From positions 99,080 to 163,079 of the forward strand of contig VIIQ02000849.1 of NCBI GenBank assembly GCA_007449985.2: DNA of 64,000 nucleotides, read 5' to 3'. Position 1 is the first letter of the stretch. Every line of letters begins with the position of its first letter. Below the pieces are notes generated by a model. That model was given only the letters and a program-made list of their open reading frames with translations. It ran no database searches and was not told the origin of the DNA. The stretch comes from Desmodesmus armatus (taxonomy: Eukaryota > Chlorophyta > Chlorophyceae > Sphaeropleales > Scenedesmaceae). The position numbers and the translations under genes are program-made. This document shows positions 31,901 through 41,386 of the stretch, piece after piece.

Positions 31901-32322
31901 TGTCTTCAAGCGTACCAACATGCACCCCAATTGAGTCAGTGTGCGGCGCGTAGCGTCGGGTTGATGTCGGCTGCTGCCGCGTGATGGTGCGCAGCGGTGG
32001 TGGTGCACAAAAATCATCTGGTGGGCTCTGACGAAAGACAAAAATAGTGTCTTCAATCGTATCAACATGCACCCCAATTGAGTCAGTGAAAAATATTGAG
32101 TCAGTGTGCGGTGCGTAGCGTCGGGTTGATGTCGGCGGCTGCCGCGTGATGGTGCGCAGCGGTGGTGGTGCGCAAAAATCATCTGGTGGGCTCTGATGAA
32201 AGACAAAAATAGTGTCTTCAAGCGTACCAACATGCACCGCAATTGAGTCAGTGTGCGGCGCGTTGCGTAGCGTCGGGTTGATGTCGGCGGCTGCCGCGTG
32301 ATGGTGCGCAGCGGTGGTGGTG
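22963..32322 (-). repeat. Satellite array 1, 147-bp unit, roughly 60 monomers
   Basis: Tandem repeats with the basic spacing 147 bp, measured for example between ATCATCTGG at 23045 and 23192. A 152-bp form carries an extra CGCGT/GCGTT. A 165-bp form carries AAAAATATT flanked by two GAGTCAGTG. A shortened form has a T run then CAGGGT joined to GCGCAGCGG. Copy number is estimated from length divided by period. The array is interrupted by a LINE B tail (30431-30691). Long open frames on the minus strand are by-products of a stop-poor unit whose length is a multiple of three. Confidence 0.95.
30431..30691 (-). mobile_element. LINE B 3' tail inserted in satellite
   Basis: A T15 run, then GGAGTGAGCAAGTTACAAG and ~240 bp of the LINE B tail complement, ending GCGAGCAGCAC. 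AAAGACAA flanks both sides, which is consistent with a short target duplication. 5'-truncated and non-coding. Confidence 0.85.
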
Positions 32323-32769
32323 GACCTGATGCGCAGCTGGCTCGTGGGGTACAGCAGCCTGCTGGACAGCGTCCTGCAGGGCGATGCCAACAGCAGGGCC
32401 CTGCTGCAAGCCCCCCTTGGTGGCCTCCGCTACCTGGAGGGGTGGCTCACAGGAGCAGTCAGGGGACGCCTCAGCATTATCGAGAGCCACCAGCACGAGG
32501 GCGGGGACGGCATGAAGCTGCTTGCCAGCAAGGTGTTCGATGAGGGTGACACCTACACCTTCACCAACGAGGCCACCCGCGAGCACCAGCGCCTCATGCG
32601 TGAGGCCAAGGCCAAGCTGCTCGCCAAGAAAGCAGCAGAGAGCGCCCTCAGCAGCGGCCGGGGCAGGGGCGGCAGCAGGGGCGGCAGCAGCGGTGGCCGT
32701 GGCCGTGGCAGGGGCGGCAACGGGCGCGATGAAGGCTCCAGCAGCAGCGCTGGAGCCGGCAGGTCCTAA
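32314..32769 (+). CDS. C-terminal part of the DIRS-like element's first ORF (gag-like), 5'-truncated
   Basis: The open frame begins inside satellite sequence. Element-derived sequence starts at 32323 with DLMRSWLVGYSSLLDSVLQG, so the true N-terminus is missing. It encodes a helical segment followed by a Gly/Arg-rich C-terminus (RGRGGSRGGSSGGRGRGRGG) ending at TAA 32767-32769. RGG-type tails are common in nucleic-acid-binding retrotransposon ORF1 products. It lies 24 nt before the RT frame. The assignment as gag-like rests on position and composition. Confidence 0.5.
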   Translation: MVVDLMRSWLVGYSSLLDSVLQGDANSRALLQAPLGGLRYLEGWLTGAVRGRLSIIESHQHEGGDGMKLLASKVFDEGDTYTFTNEATREHQRLMREAKAKLLAKKAAESALSSGRGRGGSRGGSSGGRGRGRGGNGRDEGSSSSAGAGRS

Positions 32770-34063
32770 GCAAAGGGACCTCTGCAGGCAGGAGTGGGTA
32801 TCGGCCCCCACGTAAGTGCCAGCCTTTGGCTTCCTGTCTGTACACCCTGGTGGCTTTTTGCATGCAACCTAGGGTGGGCACACATTGTCGTGTGCTGTGT
32901 GGCTGTTTCTCTGCTCTTTTTTCCCACGATGGTGGTCACCCCGTCCCACCCTTTCCCTCCTGACACACCCTTGCCCCAGCGCTTGGGTTTGTGTGCCAGC
33001 CATTGGCGTGCCATTGGGGCCTCCCCCACAGTTGTGTCGTGGTTGCAGCATGGTGTGCGTGTGGAGTGGCGTGGTGGGCGCCCCCCACCCCCCTTCTACA
33101 AAAAACCCCTGCCGTCCACCCAATCCCAACGGCAATGGTGGTTGCACACAGAGGTTCCCCGCTTTGTGAAGCTTGGGGTGTTGACTCAGTTGCATGCTCG
33201 TCCTCTGCACTGTTCCAACGCCTTTTGTGTGCCTAAGGGGGATTCCTGGCGGCTTGTTGTCAACCTGAAGCACTGCAACAAATTCAATGTCGCGCACAGG
33301 TGCCGCTTTGAGACCTTGCGCATGTTGCAGCGTTATGATCTTGCCAACGCATGGGCAGTCAAGGCTGATATGGCTGATGCATTTTACCAAGTGCCTCTGC
33401 ATCCCTCAGCCGTGGAGTACTTTTGTTTTGAGTTTGCTGGTTGCTTTTATCGCATCAACTGCTTGCCGTTTGGCTGGAACAACAGCCCATACTATTTTAC
33501 TAAGGTGGCCCGCCCATTTGTTGCCCACCTCCGCGCCCCCTTTCACAACCCGGTTCCCCCAGGCTGTATGTATCCTACCCCCTCTGCAGGCCTCGCGCGC
33601 ACAGGTTGCCGCGTGCTGCCATACCTAGATGATTTTCTTTTCTTGTTTCCTGACTCTGAGTGTGCGGCTGCCGGTGCTCAGTGGATTCTATCACTGATGT
33701 ACTGGCTGGGGTTCACGCCGCACCCAAAGAAGTCAGTTTGGCAGCCGTGTCAGCAGTTGGAGCACCTGGGGCTCACAGTTGACCTGGTTGCTGGCACCTT
33801 TGCCGTCCCCCCTGCTAAAGTCGCCCGGCTGGCTCGCCTGGCACGGGGGCTGATTGTTTCCGCTGAGCTGAACAAGCGGTTGGTGCCCAAACGCGACCTG
33901 GCGTCCTTTTGTGGCTACGCTCAGTCTGTTCGGTTAGCGGTCATGCCTGCCAACCTGTTCCTGCGGTCGCTGTATGATGACTGCAGCACTGTCAAGGGTT
34001 GGGGTGGTGATGTGCGCCTGTCCCGGCAGTCTTTCAGGGACCTTGAGTGGTGGTGCCAGATTC
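32323..34063 (+). mobile_element. DIRS-like retrotransposon fragment
   Basis: The remnant carries an ORF1 end plus RT. It is bounded on the left by satellite (junction 32322/32323) and on the right by the 5' end of LINE A copy 2. Neither terminal repeat is present. Confidence 0.75.
32794..34063 (+). CDS. DIRS-like reverse transcriptase, 3'-truncated
   Basis: RT of the DIRS/tyrosine-recombinase retrotransposon type. Visible in order: HWRAIGASPTVVSWLQHGVR, KGDSWRLVVNLKHCN (motif 1-2), KADMADAFYQVPLHP (catalytic Asp), INCLPFGWNNSPYYFTKVAR, VLPYLDDFLFLFPD (YLDD active site, ~33612-33650), then KKSVWQPCQQLEHLGLTVD. These are typical of DIRS RTs and distinct from the LINE RTs here. The frame is cut at ~34063 by LINE A copy 2. 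RNase H, methyltransferase and recombinase domains are not present. The N-terminal ~45 codons are doubtful; the Met at about 32929 (MVVTPSHP) may be nearer the domain start. Confidence 0.78.
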
Positions 34064-34621
34064 AGATTCATCGCAGCATTTCGATTAGTTTGGTCTTTGT
34101 CTCAAGCTCTGTCGTGGACGCAGCAGGCAGAACGTGCTTCTGCTGATGTACGTCATCGCTTCTGACCAGTTCAGCTGCTTCGCCGCTGCTGGCCTCTCCA
34201 CACCGTGCTAAAGGCGTCTTAGTCAGTATATAAGTTGCTAGTGCTCGTCCTGGCCTTGGACCGGCCCCTTCTGCTGCCCATCACATCCAGCAGCAGACCT
34301 GGCCCCAGGCTCCCTCCACAGCAGCTGCTGGCGACAGCCATAACGGTGGGGCTAGGCCCAGGACCCTTCAGCAGCTTGGACTCGCTGCCTCTGGGCTGGC
34401 TTGAGTCTAGGCTTCTTCTTCTCAGCAACAGCAAGGCGCAGGCGCAGGCGGGTGTACGGTGCGCAGTAAGGTAGGCCGGGGACAGCAACCCTGCAGCGCC
34501 TCAGCAGTCTTCTGGACTCTTGGATACGAACAACACTTGGTTCAGCTGCCCAGCAGCAGTCAGGACTAGCTGCCTTTTGGCTGGCTTGAGTCCCTGCAGT
34601 AGCAATACTTTCCAGGCCCCA

Positions 34622-36867
34622 ATGGCACACCACGGGCAGCTGCAGACCCTGCAGGGGCCTCAGCACCAGCCAAGGGCACCTCCTCACCCCAGCCCTTTCA
34701 GCAGCCGGCGCTATGGCGCCTCGGCGCGGTCGGCAGTAGCCGGCGCAGCACCCACGCAGCACTGGCAGCACCCTGGGCCACCTGGGCTACATGGGTGGCA
34801 GCAACCCCAGCAGCGGCAGGGCGGCTGGGCGCCGCCGCCACCGCCCCCTGGCCCACCGCCAGCATCCGAGCAGGGGTGGGTGGCAGCAGAGCCGGAGTGG
34901 GCAGCGGCAGGGCAGGCACGGACAGCAGCAGCGCCGGAGTGGGAGGCAGCAGGACAGGCGCGGGCAGTAGCAGCGCAGGAGGGGGCAGGCCCAGGGCAGG
35001 CCCAGGGCAGGCCAGGGCAGCAGCAGGGCCGCAGTGGCTCATTCAGCCCTCCTTCCTGCTTGCGTACCTGCGGTCCTTGCAGCGGGGCTATCTGCAGCCA
35101 GGCCCACCTCTTGCGGTGACCGGGGTCTGCAGGCTGGTCACGCTGCACCTGAAGCAGGCACGCCGCACGAATGGGGGAAACAGGCGGGCCGCCTGTGTGG
35201 ACACCATCATGACCATGCTGTGGCGCACGGGCCTGACCCGTCCCAACAGCACACAGGCATGGGCCGCCTTGCACCAGCACCGCAAGCAGGAAGGCACGGC
35301 CCTGCTGCCGGTCATAGACACCCCAGCAGCGCAGGCAGCAGCACGGGAGGCAGTGGCAGCGGGACACATCACAGTGGGGGAGGGCGATTCAGCGCACATC
35401 GTGCCAGTGTCCTGGGCGCACACCACCCAACCGGCCGGGAGTGTGGTGGTGACACTGCACCACCTGCCACCGCAGCACGCAGTCAAAGGGGTGGGCACCA
35501 CCCTCCTAGAAGCAGCCGGACAGCGGGGAGAAATAGTGGCAGAGTTTCTTGGGGGCAGTTCTCTGATGGGCAACGCACAGCTGACCTGCCCAGCTGCAGA
35601 CACAGTGGTGCTGTGGGTGAAGCCGCCACTAGACGACCTGCTGCTCACCAGCCTGCCAGCTGCCTTTGACACAGGGGTGTGTGGGGAGCCACCAGTCCAG
35701 ATCCAGGTGGCAGGCAGGCCCTCTACCGCTCCTGACACCTGGCTGGCCCTCAACCAGCAGCTATGCAGCGTGCTGCGGTCAGCCCTGCAGCGCGTCACTG
35801 CTGCAGGGATGGCGCCCAGCTCTCCACCGCAGCAGCAACAGCCACAACAGCACGAGCAACTGCAGCAACAGCAGCAACAGCAGCAGCAGCAGCAGCCGCC
35901 CCTGCCACCTCACTATCAGCAGCAGCAGCACTGCCCTCATCAACGCCAGCAACAGCATAGCAGTGGCGGCGCCCCTCAACAGCAACAGCAGCAACAGCCC
36001 CAGCAGCAGCAGCCCCTGCTGCCACCGCAGCAGCCGCAACAGCAGCGCCATGCCCCTGAGGGAGATGCCAGCGACATGCAGCTGGACTCAGCGTCTGACG
36101 CCAACGCCGCAGACCTGTCTGAGGCCCCCTCCAGCACCCAGCAGGGCAGGGCAGAGTGGGAACAAGGCCAGGAGGCAGACATGCTGCAGATGGCGGACAT
36201 GCTAGTGGGGGACCAGGATAGGAGCTACCCTCTGCCCCTTGAGGAACAGCAGCAGCTGCGGGATGACTTCCGGCATGCCTTCCGCAGCAGCCTACAGCGG
36301 GGGATCAGCCCTACGGACAAAGCCCTGCTCACCTGGCTTGAGCAGCAGCTGAACATACCACACCTGCAATACGGCAGCGACAGCGGGGCGGACATGTCGG
36401 AGGGGGACGCGGCGGATGCCACACCTGGGCCCACCCGAGACCAGCACCAGGGGCAGCAGAGCAGCAGGTCCAGGCGCAGGCAGCGCAGCAGGCAGCAGCA
36501 TCGTGATAGGCAGCAGCATCCACCCACACCACCGCTCAGGCGCTCGGAGCGCCTTGGAGCAGGGACTCACTCACAGCCGTACGCTAGCGTCTTTGGCCCA
36601 CACCCACAGCCGGACAACACGCAGCGACAGCCGGGCCGAGCCAGACGCAGCAGCACACAGCAGGCCAGCGGTGCTGGCACCCAGCCGCTCACACCGGCGA
36701 CTGCCCACCCCCTTCAGCGCGCCGGAGGGCGCGCCGGGGGCAGCAGTAGATGGTGCAGCCAGCGCCCCCTGGCCGCCCCCTCAGGGTGGCAGCAGTCAAC
36801 GTCAACGGCCTCAATGCCATCCCACGGCAACTGGAGGTTTTCGCGTGGCTGCAATCGGAACAGGTAG
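34622..36867 (+). pseudogene. LINE A ORF1, copy 2
   Basis: Same protein as in copy 1, with different lesions. An 11-nt duplication in GGCAGGCCCAGG repeats near 34990-35010 shifts the N-terminal frame (34520-35119) into the main frame (34795-36867). The RRM-like region and Gln tract are intact and the G4 run missing in copy 1 is present. A 26-bp GC-rich insertion at ~36719-36744 replaces the normal C-terminus and destroys the TAG-ATG junction frame, so the ORF runs past the ORF2 start to 36867. Confidence 0.7.
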
Positions 36868-37056
36868 ACGTCGCCCTGCTGTCTGAAACCCACTGCACGG
36901 ATGCTAACCAGGCCCAACAGTGGGTGCAGCAGGGCGCAGGGCCGGGTAGACCGTGGCGGGGCATGGGCTTCTGGTGCAACCAGCGCCAACAGGGGGGAAG
37001 GGCAGCGGGAGGAGTGGGTGTCTTGCTGTCACAACGGGTAGTGGGGGAGGCAGCAG
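36750..37056 (+). pseudogene. LINE A ORF2 copy 2, endonuclease N-terminal part
   Basis: MVQPAPPGRPLRVAAVNVNG, VDVALLSETHCTD and GGVGVLLSQRVV give the first catalytic blocks of an APE/EEP endonuclease. At about 37056 the sequence jumps, with a frame change, to the last endonuclease blocks at 37128. The middle of the domain is deleted. Confidence 0.7.
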
Positions 37057-37104
37057 ACCCACTACACGCAGCATGCCGGCAGCACAGACAGCGCAGGACA
37101 GCAG

Positions 37105-40100
37105 GTGCAGGGCCCTATCTCAGGGGGACGCATCGACTATGTCTTCCTTTCGGACGACATGATTGATGCTGGATGGCTGCACAGCACACAGCAGCACAGG
37201 CGCTTTCCCAGCGACCACCGCCCAGTGCTGGCCTCCCTCTTGCCGCCAGGCACGCCGGAGCCTGGCAAGGGGCGCTGGCGCTTCCCCAACCACATGCTAG
37301 GGTTGGAGGCCTTCAGGGAGCAGTACCGCAGCAACCTGCAGGATGCCATAACAGCACTGGAGCAGCGCAGCCCGCCTTTGGACCCAGCTGCGCAGTGGGA
37401 GCACATCAAGCAGCTGGCGCAGGATCTCTGCAAACAGCAACAGCTCCTTCTCAAACAGCAGCAGCACCAGGACCGCAAGCGCCTCTGGCACCAGGTGCTG
37501 AGAGCGAGGCGACAGCAACGTGTGCTGCGGGACACAGAGTCTGTACGGCAGCAGCTGGCGGCAGAGACGGCGCTCACTGCCTTTGAACGCAGCCAGCTGC
37601 AGCAGCAAATAGCAGCAACTGAGCCGCTGTGGGAAGTCTTTGGGGAACAGTCCACCTTCTGGTTCCACCAGCTGGCACGGGCAGCAAAGGAGCCTCAAGT
37701 CATAAGTGAGGTGCAGCGGCCGGACGGGGTGACGGTAGCAGCCCAGGGCACGGAAGGGGTGGCAGCAGTGGGAGGGCTGCTGGCGGATTTCTACGATCCT
37801 GCCAAGGGCGGCCTGTTCTCCTGCCATCCGACCGACCAGCAACAGCAGGATGTGATGCTGGCAGCAATAGATAAGCAGCTAGACGAGCAACATCAGCAGC
37901 AGTGCAGCGGGGAAGGGGAGGAGGGTACCCTGACAGGGCAGGAGGTGCAAGCGGCACTGGCCAGCTTGCCCCGGGGCAAGGCCCCTGGCAGCGACGGGCT
38001 CACCTATGAGTTCTACACTGCCATGTGGGAGGTGGTGAGGCAGCCCCTGGTGGCAGCCTTCAACTACAGCTTCCAGCAGCCGGCGCTGCGGCTGTCCGAG
38101 TCGCAGCGGCTGGGCCTGATCGCCCTGATCTACAAGGGGGGTGGCAAGCCCAGAGCCGACCCTGCCAGCTATAGGCCCATCACCCTCCTAAACTGCGACC
38201 TCAAGATCATCGCCAAGGTGATGGTGCACAGGTTTGGGCCAGCTTGCGCCAGCGTCATAGACCCCACACAGACAGCGTTCGTGCCGGGGCGCGACATTGC
38301 AGACAACGTGCTGCTGCACCTGGAGGAAATTGACTACCTTCAGGAGGTGCAGCGGCCGGGCTGCATTGTCTTTTTAGACTTTGAGAAAGCCTACGACCGC
38401 CTCAACAGGGGGTGGTTGTTGCGCTGCATGGAGGCCATGGGGTTCCCTGAGAGCAGCAGGCGCTGGGTGCGCCTGCTGCTGGAGGGCACAGTAGGGCAGA
38501 TAGTGTTCAATGGCGGCCACCGCAGCAGGGTGTTTGACATCCCTTCAGGCTGCGCGCAGGGCAGCCCCCTCAGCCCGCTTCTGTATGTCATAGCAGCACA
38601 GCCGCTAGCAGCCCGCTGCCGGCAGCTGCAGCGGGAGGGCAGGATCACCAGCATCAGCCTTCCTGACGGCCACGGCCCTGCGCCCTGCTGCCACCAGCAC
38701 GCAGACGACACCACCCTGCACGCGGCTGCACCAGCCGATGTGGGCACCTTGCTGCAGCAGGCGGTGGCGCCGTTCTGTGCAGCCAGCGCAGCCAAGCTTA
38801 ACGTTGACAAGAGCCGAGGTATGGGGCTGGGACTTCACAGCGGGTTGCAGGGTTTGGATGCAGCGACGGGGGTACAGTTTGTTAACACGACAGACACCCC
38901 TATCAAGCATCTGGGCATACTCCTATCGGTCAGGGGGGCGACAGCCTTTGCCAGACAGCTTTTCGAGCAGCGGCTACACAGCATTGGGCGCCGGGCACGC
39001 ACCTGGAGCAGGTATGACCTCTCACTGCTGGGCAGGTGTGAAGTCGCCCGGCAGGTGCTGGCCTCCTGCTTGGTGTACCATGCGCAGTTTGTGCCAGTGC
39101 CTGCCGACCTCATGCGCCTTATCCAGCGGCGCATCTCCGCCTTTGTGCTGGGGTTGGGGTGTATCCGCAACACCGACGACCGGCAGCTGCGATGGCGCCC
39201 AGCTCAGCAGGTGGCCAGCCTGCAGGCCAAGCAGGGTGGCATCGCCTGCGTGGATGTGCAGGCGCACGTCACCGCCATGCAGGCAAAGGTCATGGCAGCA
39301 CTGCTGCACCCGCACAGGCACGCATGGAAGCAGTTCATGCGGGCGAACCTGGACCGTGCAGCGCCGGGGGCGGGGGAGCGGCTGCTGCTGCAGCAGCACT
39401 CCTCTGGACAGGCAGCAGCAGCACAGCGGCGGCGCCTCAGCGCTAGGCACGCAGCACACATTGCAGCGTTTCAGGCGCTGGGGCTGCACAGGAGGGTCTC
39501 CCACGAGGGCATGACAGTCGAGCAGATACAACTGGAGCCAGTCATAGGGAACTACAGCGTGGCCAGCGCTGTCACAGGTGGGCTGTTCACCTCTGTCCCC
39601 AGCTTGCCCAGCACTCTGGTGCCCCGCCTGACGGGCACAACCCTTGGGCAGGTGGCGCCACGGCTGGCCTTTGTGCCAGCTACTGACGGCCTCGTGCTGC
39701 CAGAGGCATGGCAAGCGACTCTGCAGGCGCCAGCGCAGCCGCAGTGGCGCTTGGACCCACAGCGCAGGTGGGCTCGGCAGCAGGGCGAGGATGCAGTCCA
39801 TTGGTATGACGTGCAGCAGGACGGCAGCCTCTGCTGCCTCGACGCAGAGCCGGACCTGCCACCGGACACGCAGCTGTCGCCGTGCTGCGTGGTGTTTGCC
39901 CCCATGGGCGGCCCCCGCGGCCAGCACAAGCAGCGGCAGCAGCAGCCAGGGGGGGAGCCAAGGGACCCTCCGGAGGCATACTATCTGGTAGGGCGGTGGG
40001 ATGAGATTCAGGTAGACCCCAACGTCTGGGGTTTTGGGCCTGACTTGCCACTGCCACGGTATTCGGTCAGGGAAGCCACCCGCAGGCTAGTGCAGCTCAG

Positions 40101-41067
40101 CTGCAGATCACAGCGTGGCTGGGTCCCAGCAGTGGGTGTACGGCCGCGCTTGTGGCGGGATAGTGAAGGCACCCTGGCACCGGGCTCCGCCCTGCAGCAG
40201 CTTGAAGGGAAGCACAAGCGCAGCTTTGGAGAGATGATGCAGGCGGGCTTCAACAGTGGCAGCTCCAGCCGCAGCATCACCACTGCCGACCAGATGGCAG
40301 CGTATGATGCCCCCTGGATGCACGCCAGCCCAGCTCGCCAGCATGTCCGGCAGCGAGTGGCAGACAGGGCAGCTACAGCAGCAGGGTCGCAGCCGACAGC
40401 CTGGCGACAACAGCAGGACTTGCAGCACGTCGCTGCCCCTGCTGTGGATGACAGCAAGGACCCTCTGGAGCGGGGCCTGACGCCTGCTGCACCAGCCGAC
40501 TCAGACTGGATGGCAGCATACCGCCGGGCTGCTGACAAGCGCCTGCCGCGGCCGCTGAGGGTCTTTGGGTGGCAGATGCTCCATGCAGCCGTCATGGCTG
40601 GGGGCTGTAGGGTGTATGCTGCCACTAACGTGCAGGAGTTGCTGAGGTGCTGCTGCCCGCAACCGCAGTGCCAACCGGGGCAGCAGCACCCTCCACAGCC
40701 GCAACAGCAGCAACACCTGGGCCAGGCTGGGGGGGTGCAACACCAGCAACAGCAGCAGGGACAAGTTGGGGAGGGAGGGCTGCTGCAGCCGCCGCCAACG
40801 CAGGCAGGCATGCTGCAGCAAGGGCAAGGTGGGGGCAGGGAAACACCCCAGCAGCAGCAGCGCAGCCAAGGTGGCGGTGGGGAAACACATCAGCAACTGC
40901 CACAGCAGCAGCAGCAGCTCCAGCAGCAATTGCAGGCTCCAGCTCCGAGCCCGGACAGCTACCAGCTCGAGTCTCTGTCCCACCTCTTTGTGCAGTGCCC
41001 GGTGGCAGTGGCCGTATGGGCGTGGTTTGCGCAGGTGTGGCACAGGGTGCACCACATGGTCAAATGA
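37105..41067 (+). CDS. LINE A ORF2 copy 2: endonuclease end, RT and zinc domain, 1320 codons open
   Basis: Longest intact LINE frame here. Residues 8-18 GRIDYVFLSDD and 34-45 FPSDHRPVLASL are the last two APE-endonuclease motifs. A basic, Gln-rich coiled linker follows (~80-190). RT spans ~287-600: LPRGKAPGSDGLTYEFY, SYRPITLLNCDLKIIAKV, FLDFEKAYDRL (~423), CAQGSPLSPLLYV and QHADDTTL (~532). Next come a maturase-like thumb/linker region, a Gln-rich tract (~1190-1280) and LESLSHLFVQCPVAVAVWAW (~1288-1307), the zinc-binding region of L1 ORF2. The last codons (HRVHHMVK) come from the inverted junction, so the natural C-terminus is lost. Target-primed reverse transcription would be its role, but without a whole endonuclease or 3' end it is probably inactive. 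Confidence 0.85.
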   Translation: MQGPISGGRIDYVFLSDDMIDAGWLHSTQQHRRFPSDHRPVLASLLPPGTPEPGKGRWRFPNHMLGLEAFREQYRSNLQDAITALEQRSPPLDPAAQWEHIKQLAQDLCKQQQLLLKQQQHQDRKRLWHQVLRARRQQRVLRDTESVRQQLAAETALTAFERSQLQQQIAATEPLWEVFGEQSTFWFHQLARAAKEPQVISEVQRPDGVTVAAQGTEGVAAVGGLLADFYDPAKGGLFSCHPTDQQQQDVMLAAIDKQLDEQHQQQCSGEGEEGTLTGQEVQAALASLPRGKAPGSDGLTYEFYTAMWEVVRQPLVAAFNYSFQQPALRLSESQRLGLIALIYKGGGKPRADPASYRPITLLNCDLKIIAKVMVHRFGPACASVIDPTQTAFVPGRDIADNVLLHLEEIDYLQEVQRPGCIVFLDFEKAYDRLNRGWLLRCMEAMGFPESSRRWVRLLLEGTVGQIVFNGGHRSRVFDIPSGCAQGSPLSPLLYVIAAQPLAARCRQLQREGRITSISLPDGHGPAPCCHQHADDTTLHAAAPADVGTLLQQAVAPFCAASAAKLNVDKSRGMGLGLHSGLQGLDAATGVQFVNTTDTPIKHLGILLSVRGATAFARQLFEQRLHSIGRRARTWSRYDLSLLGRCEVARQVLASCLVYHAQFVPVPADLMRLIQRRISAFVLGLGCIRNTDDRQLRWRPAQQVASLQAKQGGIACVDVQAHVTAMQAKVMAALLHPHRHAWKQFMRANLDRAAPGAGERLLLQQHSSGQAAAAQRRRLSARHAAHIAAFQALGLHRRVSHEGMTVEQIQLEPVIGNYSVASAVTGGLFTSVPSLPSTLVPRLTGTTLGQVAPRLAFVPATDGLVLPEAWQATLQAPAQPQWRLDPQRRWARQQGEDAVHWYDVQQDGSLCCLDAEPDLPPDTQLSPCCVVFAPMGGPRGQHKQRQQQPGGEPRDPPEAYYLVGRWDEIQVDPNVWGFGPDLPLPRYSVREATRRLVQLSCRSQRGWVPAVGVRPRLWRDSEGTLAPGSALQQLEGKHKRSFGEMMQAGFNSGSSSRSITTADQMAAYDAPWMHASPARQHVRQRVADRAATAAGSQPTAWRQQQDLQHVAAPAVDDSKDPLERGLTPAAPADSDWMAAYRRAADKRLPRPLRVFGWQMLHAAVMAGGCRVYAATNVQELLRCCCPQPQCQPGQQHPPQPQQQQHLGQAGGVQHQQQQQGQVGEGGLLQPPPTQAGMLQQGQGGGRETPQQQQRSQGGGGETHQQLPQQQQQLQQQLQAPAPSPDSYQLESLSHLFVQCPVAVAVWAWFAQVWHRVHHMVK

Positions 41068-41322
41068 GCGGCGCATTGCAGCGCAGCCTGCTGAAAGCAG
41101 ACACCAGGGCTCCACCACGCACCCGCAAATTGTCTACGATAGTCATTGCCGGCTGTCACGCAAACGGTACAGCAGAAACTATACAAAAGCATGGCGACAC
41201 CACACGGCTACTAAACTCGCCTCGAACGGAACGCCGCGCAAGGCGGCACAAGGTCTAAGTCACTAGCACCCCCTGCCGGGGTGCACACACCAACCTTGGC
41301 TGGTAGCATGAACCTGCCCCCC

Positions 41323-41386
41323 AAAGTATGCACAAAAATGCCCTGAAAAAAAAAACCATGCCCTGAAAAAAAAAAGTATGCACAAA
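41323..41386 (-). mobile_element. Double poly(A) micro-insertion with 14-bp target duplication
   Basis: AAAGTATGCACAAA occurs at 41323-41336 and 41373-41386. Between them are two ATGCCCTG-A9/10 blocks. Unit 2 of the tandem duplication has the empty site near 43799, so this event post-dates the duplication. Confidence 0.75.

Larger units (their letters stand above)
34062..41049 (+). mobile_element. LINE A copy 2 (best-preserved ORF2, 3'-truncated)
   Basis: The 5'UTR is identical in layout to copy 1. ORF1 (34622-36867) and ORF2 (36750 onward) follow. The element is cut inside the C-terminal zinc domain at ~41049, where it meets an inverted LINE A 3' end. It inserted into, or recombined with, the DIRS fragment. 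Confidence 0.88.

Noticed and set aside
22844..32242. Dozens of minus-strand ORFs of 100-580 codons in satellite array 1 as genes for repeat proteins
   Set aside because: Several frames are open at once, starts and stops follow variant indels, and the unit is a non-coding tandem satellite.
22963..32322. CRISPR array
   Set aside because: There is no short repeat/variable spacer pattern. The whole 147-bp unit repeats with point variants, in a eukaryotic context with no cas genes.
34062..34230. The ~165 bp shared by both LINE A 5' ends being DIRS sequence
   Set aside because: Copy 1 has the same 165 bp without any other DIRS sequence upstream, so it is better explained as LINE 5'UTR. A common DIRS remnant is not fully excluded.
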